From: CAZAPG01 sp964486935
GTDB lineage: Bacteria > Chloroflexota > Anaerolineae > 4572-78 > J111
Assembly (NCBI GenBank): GCA_964486935.1
Contig: CAZAPG010000036.1
Span: 1 to 64,000, forward strand
Direction: 5' to 3'
Length of the DNA: 64,000 nucleotides
Both the position numbers and the translations under genes were made by a program. The notes below the pieces were generated by a model that saw only the letters and a list, made by a program, of their open reading frames with translations, made no database searches and had not been told where the DNA came from. Shown one piece after another: positions 43,301 to 50,134 of this stretch. How positions within the stretch are numbered: the first letter of the stretch is position 1; each line of letters begins with the position of its first letter.

Positions 43301-43480
43301 GCCTGGCGGCTGTACCAAAAACTGCCGGAGCCGTTGGTGCTGGGGCTGGCGGGCAGCATGGCCGTTTTTTTGAGCCACGGCTTCATTGACAACGCCTACT
43401 TTCTGGTTGATCTGGCCTACATCTTTTTTTTGAGCGCCGGCATTGCGCAACGTTTGGCCGAATGTGAGGCGTCCCTATAA
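40394..43480 (+). CDS. GH-A-like barrel (nucleophile lost) fused to an O-antigen-ligase-like membrane domain
   Basis: 1028 residues. A transmembrane anchor (about 8-30) is followed by a TIM-barrel domain (about 45-390) paralogous to that at 33822: the acid/base Glu170 is kept in QIWHEPNLS, but the nucleophile position reads TPIWATAFGW, with Ala290 instead of Glu. After a beta-domain segment there are about eleven membrane helices (550-1020) with O-antigen ligase (WaaL/Wzy) signatures (YASPNNLSLFLGR, YLTFSKGALL, WPLGVGLDNFLYQYR, LSHPHNIILDYGVRLG). I start at MTHHSHYR; the reading frame is open upstream through the hsp20 terminator and palindrome and lacks sense there. A likely polymer-binding plus ligase fusion; function is inference. 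Confidence 0.85.
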   Translation: MTHHSHYRLIFFGITFALALIALGYFAGQSGQSDSPSPANFLAADKGYGLTIDLTQYDDETLAHTLADLRQNGLLWLRQPFLWSQIEPAPGQFNWDPLDRILAAVERNNVAAAGQPFKLIAVLHTSPRWARPLHTPATTPPTQAGDFGRFARAFARRYAQQIDYYQIWHEPNLSANWGQAHVDAPAYAHLLREAALNIRQADASALILSAALAPTLENGPLNLNELDYLDRLYQAKANRWFDIVAGQPYGFDFDPSAPPTPNTLNFRRLELMRHVMLNNGDADTPIWATAFGWNALPANWSGRPSPWRDDQTRTDPPEAQAQRTAAGLAFARQNWPWLGPALAIRWDSAGLSKDDPAAGFALSETPLLGAFRSAAAGPIAAAGRYPANHPSGRYSPGWRTALTLADIPRHEPRTLTITFAGTRLDLMLNRGPYRGYLWVTVDDQPANALPQNSQGRSYVVLYDPLRQSASVTLAQNLAPGPHQAVIEAEGGWGQWAIAGWIVSNSPSNQTAQAGLLLAGAIAGLSGLELGRQVWPQLTGATRRVVPLLYRRKLSAGRFALPGETAQVVATFTLAIAFYLAPDGLAMGLLLPLAIAILCRPDLGLALIAFSLSFFQAPKQLPIGPFLLTETTLLLTAAGFGLKGLAHRQFLISNRQSLIANAKSSDWAALALLVSGYISTLAAPNFGVSMFEWRMVVLGPVVYYFLVRLGRDYGPPAAGNKPTPPRRWAWRLIDVFVAGGVLHAAIALYGYFWGDQFVAAEGARRALSPVYASPNNLSLFLGRVWPILLAVILSPRPETPQTNLRRGLYGCGLVIVGAALYLTFSKGALLVGLPAALIVMALFYLWRFRRGQWRRMVVIMAGSLGVIILALIPLGQTERFRSLFSFSQGSTGFFRLKLWQASLNMLSDYWPLGVGLDNFLYQYRTRYILPEAWQEPNLSHPHNIILDYGVRLGFGGVIILLWQQGAFWMAAWRLYQKLPEPLVLGLAGSMAVFLSHGFIDNAYFLVDLAYIFFLSAGIAQRLAECEASL

Positions 43481-43512
43481 CCTGTAGTTTTTGGCACGGA
43501 TTTACGCCGGGC

Positions 43513-43541
43513 TTTTCAGATAGGGCGCTTCAGACTATAAT
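43513..43541 (+). promoter_or_regulatory. Candidate promoter of the metallo-beta-lactamase gene
   Basis: TTTTCA (43513-43518), 17 bp, and a perfect TATAAT (43536-43541), 41 bases upstream of the start codon at 43582. Confidence 0.45.
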
Positions 43542-43581
43542 ACAACCCCCATCCAGGATATAACGGAAAGGAACCGCAACA

Positions 43582-44388
43582 ATGCCTCATTACATTTGTA
43601 AAACCTGCGGCACTCAATTTGCTGCTTCAGACCAACCGCCCGCCCATTGCCTTATCTGTGAAGATGAACGGCAGTATGTAGGCTGGGAAGGCCAACAGTG
43701 GACAACCTTACCCGCGTTGCAAAAAGATTACCACAACGTCATCAAACCGGAGGAGCCAAAGCTGACCGGCATTGGCACGCACCCAACATTTGCCATTGGC
43801 CAGCGGGCGCTGTTGGTGCAAACGCCCGGCGGAAACGTGCTGTGGGATTGCATCAGCCTGATTGACGAGCCGACCATCGCGGCGGTGAAGGCGCTGGGTG
43901 GAATTTCGGCCATCGCCATTTCGCACCCCCACTACTACTCCTCGATGGTGGAGTGGAGCCACGCTTTTGACGCGCCCATCTACCTGCACCAGGCCGACCG
44001 GCAATGGGTTATGCGGCCCGACCCGTCTATTGAATTTTGGGCAGGGGAGACGAAATCTCTGGGCGAGGGATTGACTCTGATTCGCTGCGGCGGGCACTTT
44101 GCCGGCGGAACGGTGCTGCACTGGGCGGCGGGCGCAGAGGGGCAGGGTGTTCTGTTAAGCGGGGATATTTTGACGGTGGTATCCGACCGGCGATACTTGA
44201 GTTTTATGTACAGTTATCCCAATTTAATTCCGCTGCCGGCCCAAACAGTACGCCGCATTGCCGCAGCGGTGGAGCCGTATCAGTTTGAGCGCATTTACGG
44301 GGCCTGGTGGGAGCGGGTCGTGCAATCAGATGCGAAAGCGGCGGTGGACCGGTCGGCCCAGCGTTACATTGCCGCGCTCGAGGGATAG
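43582..44388 (+). CDS. Metallo-beta-lactamase-fold hydrolase with rubredoxin-like zinc knuckle
   Basis: 268 residues. N-terminal zinc or iron knuckle: Cys6-x-x-Cys9 and Cys23-x-x-Cys26. It is followed by an MBL-fold domain with ISHPHYYSSMVEW (metal-binding histidines), RCGGHFAGGTVLH and LLSGDIL. Similar proteins are annotated as MBL-fold hydrolases of unknown substrate. AAAGGAA precedes the ATG. It is convergent with the tRNA-Arg gene. Confidence 0.88.
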   Translation: MPHYICKTCGTQFAASDQPPAHCLICEDERQYVGWEGQQWTTLPALQKDYHNVIKPEEPKLTGIGTHPTFAIGQRALLVQTPGGNVLWDCISLIDEPTIAAVKALGGISAIAISHPHYYSSMVEWSHAFDAPIYLHQADRQWVMRPDPSIEFWAGETKSLGEGLTLIRCGGHFAGGTVLHWAAGAEGQGVLLSGDILTVVSDRRYLSFMYSYPNLIPLPAQTVRRIAAAVEPYQFERIYGAWWERVVQSDAKAAVDRSAQRYIAALEG

Positions 44389-44392
44389 ACAG

Positions 44393-44420
44393 AAAAAGCC
44401 CTACCGGAAGATGGTAGGGC
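44393..44420 (-). terminator. Terminator of the tRNA-Arg transcript
   Basis: On the minus strand GCCCTACC and GGTAGGGC pair around a 7-base loop, followed by five T. The same stem could also end the plus-strand metallo-beta-lactamase transcript, but the T run lies on the minus side. Confidence 0.75.
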
Positions 44421-44464
44421 CTTGGCAAGATAAGATTCCAAAAGCTGAGTTAATTTGGGTAAAG

Positions 44465-44536
44465 TACCCCCGGGGCGACTCGAACGCCCGCACATGGCTC
44501 CGGAGGCCACTGCTCTATCCACTGAGCTACGGGGGC
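44465..44536 (-). tRNA. tRNA-Arg (anticodon CCG)
   Basis: On the minus strand the cloverleaf reads: acceptor GCCCCCG/CGGGGGT, D-arm with AGTGGATAGAGC, anticodon stem GTGGC/GCCAT with loop CTCCGGA (anticodon CCG, arginine CGG codon), and T-arm GGGCG-TTCGAGT-CGCCC. CCA is not encoded. Confidence 0.95.
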
Positions 44537-44551
44537 TGGTTTATTCAAAAT

Positions 44552-44580
44552 AGTTTAGCACAATTTATAGTGAATCGCAA
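44552..44580 (-). promoter_or_regulatory. Candidate promoter of tRNA-Arg
   Basis: On the minus strand TTGCGA (44580-44575), 17 bp, and TAAACT (44557-44552), ending 15 bases before the tRNA 5' end. Confidence 0.4.
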
Positions 44581-44617
44581 AGTATACCGGAATTTAATTT
44601 GGCCCTTAATCGACTTT

Positions 44618-45400
44618 ATGCTAGACTGCTGTGTTTGGATTAAGCGCTTTTCAGGCACGAGGTATACTATTTTGCAACCGCTATCAACAGCGTCTCTATG
44701 GCGCGTATTTACCATTTTATTAGCCGGATTAACCCTGGGCTGCTCATTGCTGTCTCGGCTGCCGCTGGCGGGAGAAGAAGCGCGGGTTGCTCCCACGCGC
44801 ACCCCCTTTCCTACCTTTACCTCCACCCCTCCGGTTGAACAGCCAACTATTGTAATTCCACCCACACCCACGGAAACGCCGGTTCCGCCAACGCCAACAC
44901 CGCCGCCTGCCCAACAAGACCCCCCCGCCGAACCCGCTCCCCCGGAACCGGAACCCACGGCTACCAACACGCCGGTACCGCCGCCCACCGAGCCTCCCCC
45001 GCCGCCGCCCACCGAACCTCCCCCGCCGGCTGAGCCTCCGCCCGCCCAACCGGGAGTGGGGGCCAACGGAATTATTGGCAAATTAGAGTTTAGAGACGGG
45101 CGAAATGTTTACGGCGTGGGCGAAAAGGTTTTTGTAAGAATAGAAGCTTCCACCGAAACCGGAACCGGTCAAAAACCATTTGGCGTATTGGGGTTGACCA
45201 CCAGCACCGGCAACTTTCAAACCAGTTGGAGCAACGGCACTATCGACGGCGTTTTCAGGCATGAAGATGGCGTGGATTTTTCCGCACCCGGCACGCACAA
45301 AATCTGGCTGTCTATCTGCTTTTCCAGCATCGAGGTGTGCCAGGGAGCAGATGGCAACTGGGAGCGTTTTGAACCCGGGCTGGATGTTATTATTCAATAG
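44618..45400 (+). CDS. Proline-rich lipoprotein of unknown function
   Basis: About 260 residues from the first ATG after the tRNA; a TTG at 44672 preceded by GAGG is equally plausible. A signal segment ends in LAGLTLGC (lipobox). It is followed by a Thr/Pro/Glu-rich linker of about 100 residues and a compact C-terminal beta domain (about 150-260; IIGKLEFRDGRNVYGVGEKVFVRIEA). Likely an exported lipoprotein whose linker spans the cell wall; I do not recognise the terminal domain. It lies 9 bp before ppk2. The open frame continues upstream across the tRNA and into the previous gene, which is not biological. Confidence 0.7.
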   Translation: MLDCCVWIKRFSGTRYTILQPLSTASLWRVFTILLAGLTLGCSLLSRLPLAGEEARVAPTRTPFPTFTSTPPVEQPTIVIPPTPTETPVPPTPTPPPAQQDPPAEPAPPEPEPTATNTPVPPPTEPPPPPPTEPPPPAEPPPAQPGVGANGIIGKLEFRDGRNVYGVGEKVFVRIEASTETGTGQKPFGVLGLTTSTGNFQTSWSNGTIDGVFRHEDGVDFSAPGTHKIWLSICFSSIEVCQGADGNWERFEPGLDVIIQ

Positions 45401-45409
45401 GAGTCTCCC

Positions 45410-46210
45410 ATGTCTATTATTAAAGTAAATCCGGGTCAAAAAATAAAATTAAAAGATATTGACCCCAACGATACCGGCCAAATAAAAAACAAGCGGGAAG
45501 CCAAAACCCTGCTGGCCTCAAACATCGAGCGGATGGCCGAATTGCAAAATGTTCTCTATGCCGAGGGCAAACATGCCTTGCTAATTGTGTTGCAGGCTAT
45601 GGATGCCGGCGGCAAAGATGGCACCATTCGCAGCATTATGAGCGGGGTCAACCCCCAGGGGGTGCGGGTCACCAGTTTCAAAAAACCCACCGAAGAAGAG
45701 CTGGCCCACGATTTTTTATGGCGCATCCACAAAGCAGCGCCCCCCAGGGGTATGATTGGCATTTTCAATCGCTCTCATTATGAAGACGTGCTGATTGTGC
45801 GCGTCCACAAACTGGCCCCTAAAAAAGTGTGGCAGGCGCGCTACGGGCATATTAACAATTTTGAGAGTCTGCTGACCGATAGCGGCGTGACAATTCTTAA
45901 ATTTTACCTGCACATTTCAAAAGAGGAACAAAAAGAGCGTTTTGAGGCCCGGTTGGAACAACCCCACAAACGCTGGAAGTTCAACCCGGCTGATTTAAAT
46001 GAACGCGCCCTGTGGGATGATTACATGCAGGCTTTTGAAGATGCCTTCAACCGGTGCAGCAGCGAGGCCGCGCCGTGGTACATTGTGCCGGCTAACAAGA
46101 AATGGTATCGCAACCTGGTTATTGCCAAAACCATCGTCAACACCCTGGAAGGTTTAAAGCTAAAGTATCCGCAACCAGCCGAGGGTCTCGATAATATGGT
46201 GATTGAATAA
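45410..46210 (+). CDS. ppk2: Polyphosphate kinase 2 family protein
   Basis: 266 residues. PPK2 transfers phosphate between polyphosphate and nucleotides. Walker A VLQAMDAGGKDGTI, the lid and basic residues, and Walker B IGIFNRSHYEDVLIVRV are visible, and the length matches a single-domain enzyme. AGGAG precedes the ATG; the gene directly follows the lipoprotein gene. Whether it uses AMP, ADP or GDP cannot be told. Confidence 0.93.
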   Translation: MSIIKVNPGQKIKLKDIDPNDTGQIKNKREAKTLLASNIERMAELQNVLYAEGKHALLIVLQAMDAGGKDGTIRSIMSGVNPQGVRVTSFKKPTEEELAHDFLWRIHKAAPPRGMIGIFNRSHYEDVLIVRVHKLAPKKVWQARYGHINNFESLLTDSGVTILKFYLHISKEEQKERFEARLEQPHKRWKFNPADLNERALWDDYMQAFEDAFNRCSSEAAPWYIVPANKKWYRNLVIAKTIVNTLEGLKLKYPQPAEGLDNMVIE

Positions 46211-46372
46211 CCCAAACAAATTATGCGATAAATTTCCGGCTGCTGTTGCTAATCTGCGGGCAACGTGTTAACATTGAGCTAACCATTTATCACGAGCGCG
46301 CAACTCGCGCCTTTGCCAATAAGTAGTTCCCAACCCCTGGCCTGCTGGCCTAATTACATCAGGAGTACTTGG

Positions 46373-46945
46373 GTGGACCGTCAAGAAGCGTTAGAGAAAA
46401 TAGCCTGGCATCGCCTTAAAAAATTGACCCGCGAGGAAGCAACAGAATTAATTTACGAGTTCTTTAAAGAACCGCTCAAACCCAGTTTGCGAAATAAATT
46501 AAATATCACGGCCATTTTGCAATGGGAAACCCACGAACCGCCGGCAGACCTGAAGCCGGGCAATCCAATTTATCGGCCTGTGTTGATAGAAAAAATGAAA
46601 AAATCGTTTCGGGGCGCTACCAATGAATATCTGGCCGAATATCTGCGTACGGTTGTGAATATTCATGTTGAGCAGGTGGAAGGTAATTTACCCGGCTGGC
46701 TTCCCTGCCCGGTGTGCGGGCATCACACGTTTGAAATTGTTGGCGATTGGGATATTTGCCCCGTGTGCGGCTGGAACAGCGACCCCGTACAAGAGGCCAT
46801 GCACGATGACCCGACCGGCGCCAACGGCATCAGCCTCAATCAGGCGCGCAAAAATTTTCAGGCTTTTGGGGCCATCACTCAAGAAAAATTGGCCGAACTT
46901 GACCCCGAAGAGAAACAGAAATACCCCCGCTCAAATACGCAATAA
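46373..46945 (+). CDS. CPCC-family cysteine-rich protein
   Basis: 190 residues starting at GTG, 7 bases after a clear AGGAG (46361-46365); a TTG start 60 bases upstream would read through this site. The N-terminal helical part (VDRQEALEKIAWHRLKKL) is followed by a CPCC-type zinc domain, LPCPVCGHHTFE...WDICPVCGWNSDPVQ, then a family-typical NGISLNQARKNFQAFGA. Similar small zinc proteins occur as immunity-like or orphan genes; function unknown. Confidence 0.8.
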   Translation: MDRQEALEKIAWHRLKKLTREEATELIYEFFKEPLKPSLRNKLNITAILQWETHEPPADLKPGNPIYRPVLIEKMKKSFRGATNEYLAEYLRTVVNIHVEQVEGNLPGWLPCPVCGHHTFEIVGDWDICPVCGWNSDPVQEAMHDDPTGANGISLNQARKNFQAFGAITQEKLAELDPEEKQKYPRSNTQ

Positions 46946-46980
46946 AAAAGGGCGACATCAATTAAATGCCGCCCTTTTAT
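46946..46980 (+). terminator. Terminator after the CPCC gene
   Basis: AAAAGGGCG (46946-46954) and CGCCCTTTT (46970-46978) form a stem, also extended by CAT/ATG, with a T-rich end. Confidence 0.8.
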
Positions 46981-47022
46981 TTTGTTAAATAGGGTCAGGT
47001 AACTGCAAAATTCATTTAAGCT

Positions 47023-47202
47023 TTATCGACCTACCGATTCCGCCAGTAGAGCCAGGAGAGCAATAATCCCCCCTCCCAGTAAGGCATACGCTGCCAGCAC
47101 TAACAGCACCAACAAGCCTAACAACAAACGTTTTACGGAACGAGGCCACATGTACATGGGAGGTATAGATGCCGATGGGCGAAACACAACTGGTAATTGC
47201 AT
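47023..47202 (-). CDS. Small membrane protein, 59 residues
   Basis: The 59-residue frame opens at an ATG placed 8 bases after GGAGAGG. Residues 1-24 are Pro-rich and end in a positive cluster (RSVKR). Residues 26-54 are a hydrophobic Leu/Val/Ala/Gly stretch, giving one transmembrane segment with an N-in orientation. A nearly consensus promoter (47262-47290) lies 60 bases upstream. I recognise no family. Codon use and the leader make translation likely. Confidence 0.65.
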   Translation of the reverse strand: MQLPVVFRPSASIPPMYMWPRSVKRLLLGLLVLLVLAAYALLGGGIIALLALLAESVGR

Positions 47203-47261
47203 GAATATACCCTCTCCTGATTATAATAAAAAAATAAAATTTTAAGGTAAATGATGCCTGT

Positions 47262-47290
47262 ATTATATCATATATTTAAAGACTTGTGAA
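47262..47290 (-). promoter_or_regulatory. Promoter of the 59-residue membrane protein
   Basis: On the minus strand TTCACA (47290-47285), a 17-bp spacer, and a perfect TATAAT (47267-47262), with A/T-rich flanks. It starts a transcript about 50 bases upstream of the small ORF. The plus-strand side up to 47518 has no clear gene. Confidence 0.65.
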
Positions 47291-47518
47291 GATAAAATTT
47301 GACAAAAAACAAAATTTGTATCTAATCACAACCTTAAACTTTTACCGTGCGAAACTATCCCTGCTTTCCTGTTTATAACAACCCCTCTGGCCCCAAAACG
47401 TTGCGCCTGTTCTCCAAGGAGTCCCCCCAAAAATCCCGTTTTCGTCATCGGTGGCGCGCTAACGGTGGTAATAATTCCTGTCAAAAACAGTATTTTTTGG
47501 AATACTAAGGAAGCGGTA

Positions 47519-48172
47519 ATGATGCCCCGAGCGATGATTCAAGAAACCATCTCCACCGAAAGCGCCCGGCGTTTTTATAACTGGCTAGGCGCCGGCCACG
47601 ACCGGGCCGAATTTTACGAGAGCAAGGCTAAAAATTTGGCGCTGCAACGGCTGGAGTTGGCCGCAGGCCAGCACGTGCTCAATGTGGGCGTCGGAACGGG
47701 CAAAATTCACCAACAACTTAAAGCCGCCATTGCGCCCAACGGCCTTGCCTTTGGGTTAGATATTTCAACAGTAATGCTGCGGTTGAGCCAGGCTCGCACC
47801 GGCTGCCCGCTTTGCCAGGCCAATGCCCGGCGCCTACCTTTTGCCACGCATAGTTTTGACCGCCTGATTTCCACCTTTGTTTTAGATTTGCTGCCGCTGC
47901 GCCACCTGCCCGGCCTGCTGGTCAATTTCAAACGGGTGCTCAAACCCGGAGGGCGAATGGTGCTGGTCTCCCTGACTGAAGGAGTGACCGCATCGAGCCG
48001 GTTGCTGGTAGGCTTGTGGAAAATAACCTATGCCATCAGCCCGATTGCCTGTGGCGGCTGTCGCCCGTTGCAACTGGAGGCACTGGTTCAACGGGCCGGG
48101 TTCAGTGCAATTCAACGAGAGGTAGTGGTTCAAGCAGGCATCCCCAGCGAGGTGATAACCGCAACCTGCTAG
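47519..48172 (+). CDS. Class I SAM-dependent methyltransferase
   Basis: 217 residues starting at the ATG after AAGGAAGC; the upstream ATG at 47465 is less well placed. Motif I is HVLNVGVGTGKIHQQL (about 42-57), with the acidic post-I segment AFGLDISTVML, motif II SFDRLISTFVLDLL and post-II PGLLVNFKRVLKPGGRMVLVS. It resembles UbiE/MenG-type C-methyltransferases; substrate unknown. Confidence 0.88.
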   Translation: MMPRAMIQETISTESARRFYNWLGAGHDRAEFYESKAKNLALQRLELAAGQHVLNVGVGTGKIHQQLKAAIAPNGLAFGLDISTVMLRLSQARTGCPLCQANARRLPFATHSFDRLISTFVLDLLPLRHLPGLLVNFKRVLKPGGRMVLVSLTEGVTASSRLLVGLWKITYAISPIACGGCRPLQLEALVQRAGFSAIQREVVVQAGIPSEVITATC

Positions 48173-48177
48173 TTAAC

Positions 48178-48206
48178 TTGCAACGCCGCCCACTGCATTG
48201 TACTAT
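48178..48206 (+). promoter_or_regulatory. Candidate promoter of the WYL-like membrane protein
   Basis: TTGCAA (48178-48183), 17 bp, and TACTAT (48201-48206), about 30 bases before the start codon at 48239. Confidence 0.35.
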
Positions 48207-48238
48207 GATTAACATAGACATCCGGCCCAGGAGCAACC

Positions 48239-48964
48239 ATGACAAATCAAGATAATATATCTTCAATTAATGATGAGATGGATGCAGAGCGGCAACCCTT
48301 GCACGTGTGGATGCCCACGGTGCTGCTTAAGTTTCTGGTTTTTTTGGCCTTTGCTTTTGTAATTTTTCAGGCTATTACCGGCCAGCAGGATTTAAGCAGC
48401 AACCGGCTGTGGGCTACAGTTGCCGGCATGGTGGGGCTGTTGCTGCTGCTGGCTATCGACCGGCTGACCAGCCTGCGCGTCTCGGCCACGGGGGTTGAGG
48501 CGACTTTAACCCAATTCAAGGTGCAGGCTATGGCAGAAATCGACTCGCTGGACAACCGCGAAGCCGCCGAGATGGCTCGCGCTCAAATATTGCAGGCCAA
48601 AAATCCGGCCCAAATAGAGGCGGCCCGCACCATGGCGGTCGAGTTGAATGTCAACCAGATTATTGACCAGGTGGAAGAGGCCATTCAGCAAAAGCGCAAG
48701 CTGTACATTCGCTACCGCCCGGACCCCAAAGGGTCAATTGAAACTTATACGTGCGCGCCGCTGGATGTTAAACCCGGCAGAACATCGGCCACCAAAGCCA
48801 ATGATTACCTGTGGGTCTATTCCGATGAGCATGGACGCCCCATCAGTTTGCGGCTGGGTAAAGTGCAGGGCGTGGAAATGAGTCAGGAAACTTTTGACCC
48901 GGAAGAGGTAATGAAAAGCTGGAAAACCAAAAACATTGAGTGGAATTTAGCCAGAGATTGGTAA
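48239..48964 (+). CDS. Membrane-anchored protein with WYL-like C-terminal domain
   Basis: 241 residues. Two transmembrane segments (about 29-47 and 58-75) are followed by a helical stretch (90-150) and a C-terminal domain (150-235) that follows the WYL ligand-sensor pattern: KRKLYIRYRPDPKGSIETYTCAPLDV, then YLWVYSDEHGRPISLRLGKVQGVEM and FDPEEVM. WYL domains normally sit on soluble HTH regulators or defence proteins; here no HTH is present. Function unknown. Confidence 0.75.
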   Translation: MTNQDNISSINDEMDAERQPLHVWMPTVLLKFLVFLAFAFVIFQAITGQQDLSSNRLWATVAGMVGLLLLLAIDRLTSLRVSATGVEATLTQFKVQAMAEIDSLDNREAAEMARAQILQAKNPAQIEAARTMAVELNVNQIIDQVEEAIQQKRKLYIRYRPDPKGSIETYTCAPLDVKPGRTSATKANDYLWVYSDEHGRPISLRLGKVQGVEMSQETFDPEEVMKSWKTKNIEWNLARDW

Positions 48965-48972
48965 AAGTAAAT

Positions 48973-49644
48973 TTAATCCTGGGGCTGGTTAAAGCGAGTG
49001 GCCCCTTTTTCTTTAATAAATGTTTCGGCCAGCTTTTCCAGCAGGCCCCGCCTCACCCGGATGGCTCCGGCAGCCACGGGGTCAAATTCAGAGGGCCATT
49101 CGGTTTGCCGATTATAAATAGCTTTAGTCAGGTTGGCTTTGTGCAGGTGGGCCATTTGCAGGTTGGCGCCACGCAGGTCGGCCCCGCTCAAATCAGCTTC
49201 GCGCAGGTCGGCTTCGCTCAGGTTGGCCCCGCGCAAGTCGGCGCGGTTCAGGTGAGACTCGCTCAGGTTGGCCTCGCGCAGATTAATGCCGCTCAAATTA
49301 GTTTCGGTTAAAATAGCGCAAAACAAATCGGCTGCGCTCAGGTTGGCCGCGCTCAGGTTGGCCCGGCTTAAATTGGCCAGCCGCAAATTGGCAAACACCA
49401 GGTTACATTTGCTTAGATTGGCCTGCTGCAAGTCTGCTTTTATGAGGTTGGCAAACACCATTTCCGCTTCGCGCAGGTCGGCATTGGCCAGGTTTACCTG
49501 ATACAGGTCGGCTTCGGCCAGATTGGCGGCGTACAGACTCAATCCGTTTAGGTCGGCCCCGCTCAAATTGGTGCGGCGTAAATCCGGTTTTTGGCTTTGG
49601 CTGCGCGCCTCTTGAACAAGACGTAGAACATCTTCCCGCTTCAT
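48973..49644 (-). CDS. Pentapeptide-repeat protein
   Basis: 223 residues. After a short helical N-terminus (RLVQEARSQSQKPDLRRT) residues 25-180 hold about 30 tandem A(D/N)LxX pentapeptides expected to fold as a right-handed quadrilateral beta-helix. The last 40 residues are non-repetitive and carry a YNRQTEWPSEFDP segment also seen in the flavodoxin fusion at 8863-9951 (YNTATEWPEDFSP). The convergent neighbour is the WYL-like gene, 8 bp away. Confidence 0.9.
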   Translation of the reverse strand: MKREDVLRLVQEARSQSQKPDLRRTNLSGADLNGLSLYAANLAEADLYQVNLANADLREAEMVFANLIKADLQQANLSKCNLVFANLRLANLSRANLSAANLSAADLFCAILTETNLSGINLREANLSESHLNRADLRGANLSEADLREADLSGADLRGANLQMAHLHKANLTKAIYNRQTEWPSEFDPVAAGAIRVRRGLLEKLAETFIKEKGATRFNQPQD

Positions 49645-49719
49645 GACGCTTCCAAAATTTTGTTAAATTTTGCCCCCACAAGTCATTGTAACGGATTTAA
49701 CGGTTTTAGCAATGTGCTG

Positions 49720-49839
49720 TTAATTATTTTCATCATCGCTGCTGTTTTGGGAATTGCCGGGGTCTCTGGTCATTAAAAAAATGTAAACCGTTGAGGCGCT
49801 GATAATAAAAACAAAAACCCAAAAGCCTTCCAGTTCCAT
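49720..49839 (-). CDS. Small membrane protein, 39 residues
   Basis: Frame of 39 residues from an ATG with GGAT 10 bases upstream. Residues 5-23 are strongly hydrophobic (GFWVFVFIISASTVYIFLM), then a polar Asn/Ser/Asp tail (NSQNSSDDENN). It has one predicted transmembrane helix. It is upstream of the pentapeptide gene on the same strand. No family recognised. The 76 bp between it and the pentapeptide gene hold nothing else. Confidence 0.5.
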   Translation of the reverse strand: MELEGFWVFVFIISASTVYIFLMTRDPGNSQNSSDDENN

Positions 49840-49933
49840 AATTTTTCATCCAAAAAGGTGAAGGTTGTTTGGCCCAATGCGTATAACTATATGCGGTGGC
49901 AAGACCACGCTAATTGTGAGAAGGAGGATGACG

Positions 49934-50134
49934 ATGCAAAAATTAATTGCGTTTATCAACTGGTCAAACAAAAATGAGCGGCAGGAAAACAAGCACGACA
50001 CCTCACAAACCCGCCCCATTCATGCCGGCGCGCCTAACCCCCGGCGCAATTTTCAGGATGATACCCGCCCAAGTTATCGCATTGGCAAACACAGCCCCGC
50101 CGATATTCAGCGAGCCATTGACCTGGCCGGCTAA
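49934..50134 (+). CDS. Small protein of unknown function, 66 residues
   Basis: 66 residues from an ATG 6 bases after AAGGAGG (49921-49927); a second ATG at 49928 abuts this site. The sequence is polar and basic in the middle (KNERQENKHDTSQTRPIHAG), with a hydrophobic start (MQKLIAFINW) and a short C-terminal helix (SPADIQRAIDLAG). I recognise no family. It ends overlapping the convergent MetE-like gene by 4 bases. Confidence 0.6.
   Translation: MQKLIAFINWSNKNERQENKHDTSQTRPIHAGAPNPRRNFQDDTRPSYRIGKHSPADIQRAIDLAG

Noticed and set aside
44258..44617. The open frame upstream of the lipoprotein start, reading through the MBL gene end and tRNA-Arg
   Set aside because: It crosses a tRNA gene on the other strand and the end of the MBL gene in another frame. 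The real start is at or after 44618.
44545..45081. Glycine/serine-rich minus-strand frame opposite the proline-rich lipoprotein
   Set aside because: It is the reverse complement of the Pro/Thr-rich linker codons and starts across the tRNA promoter.
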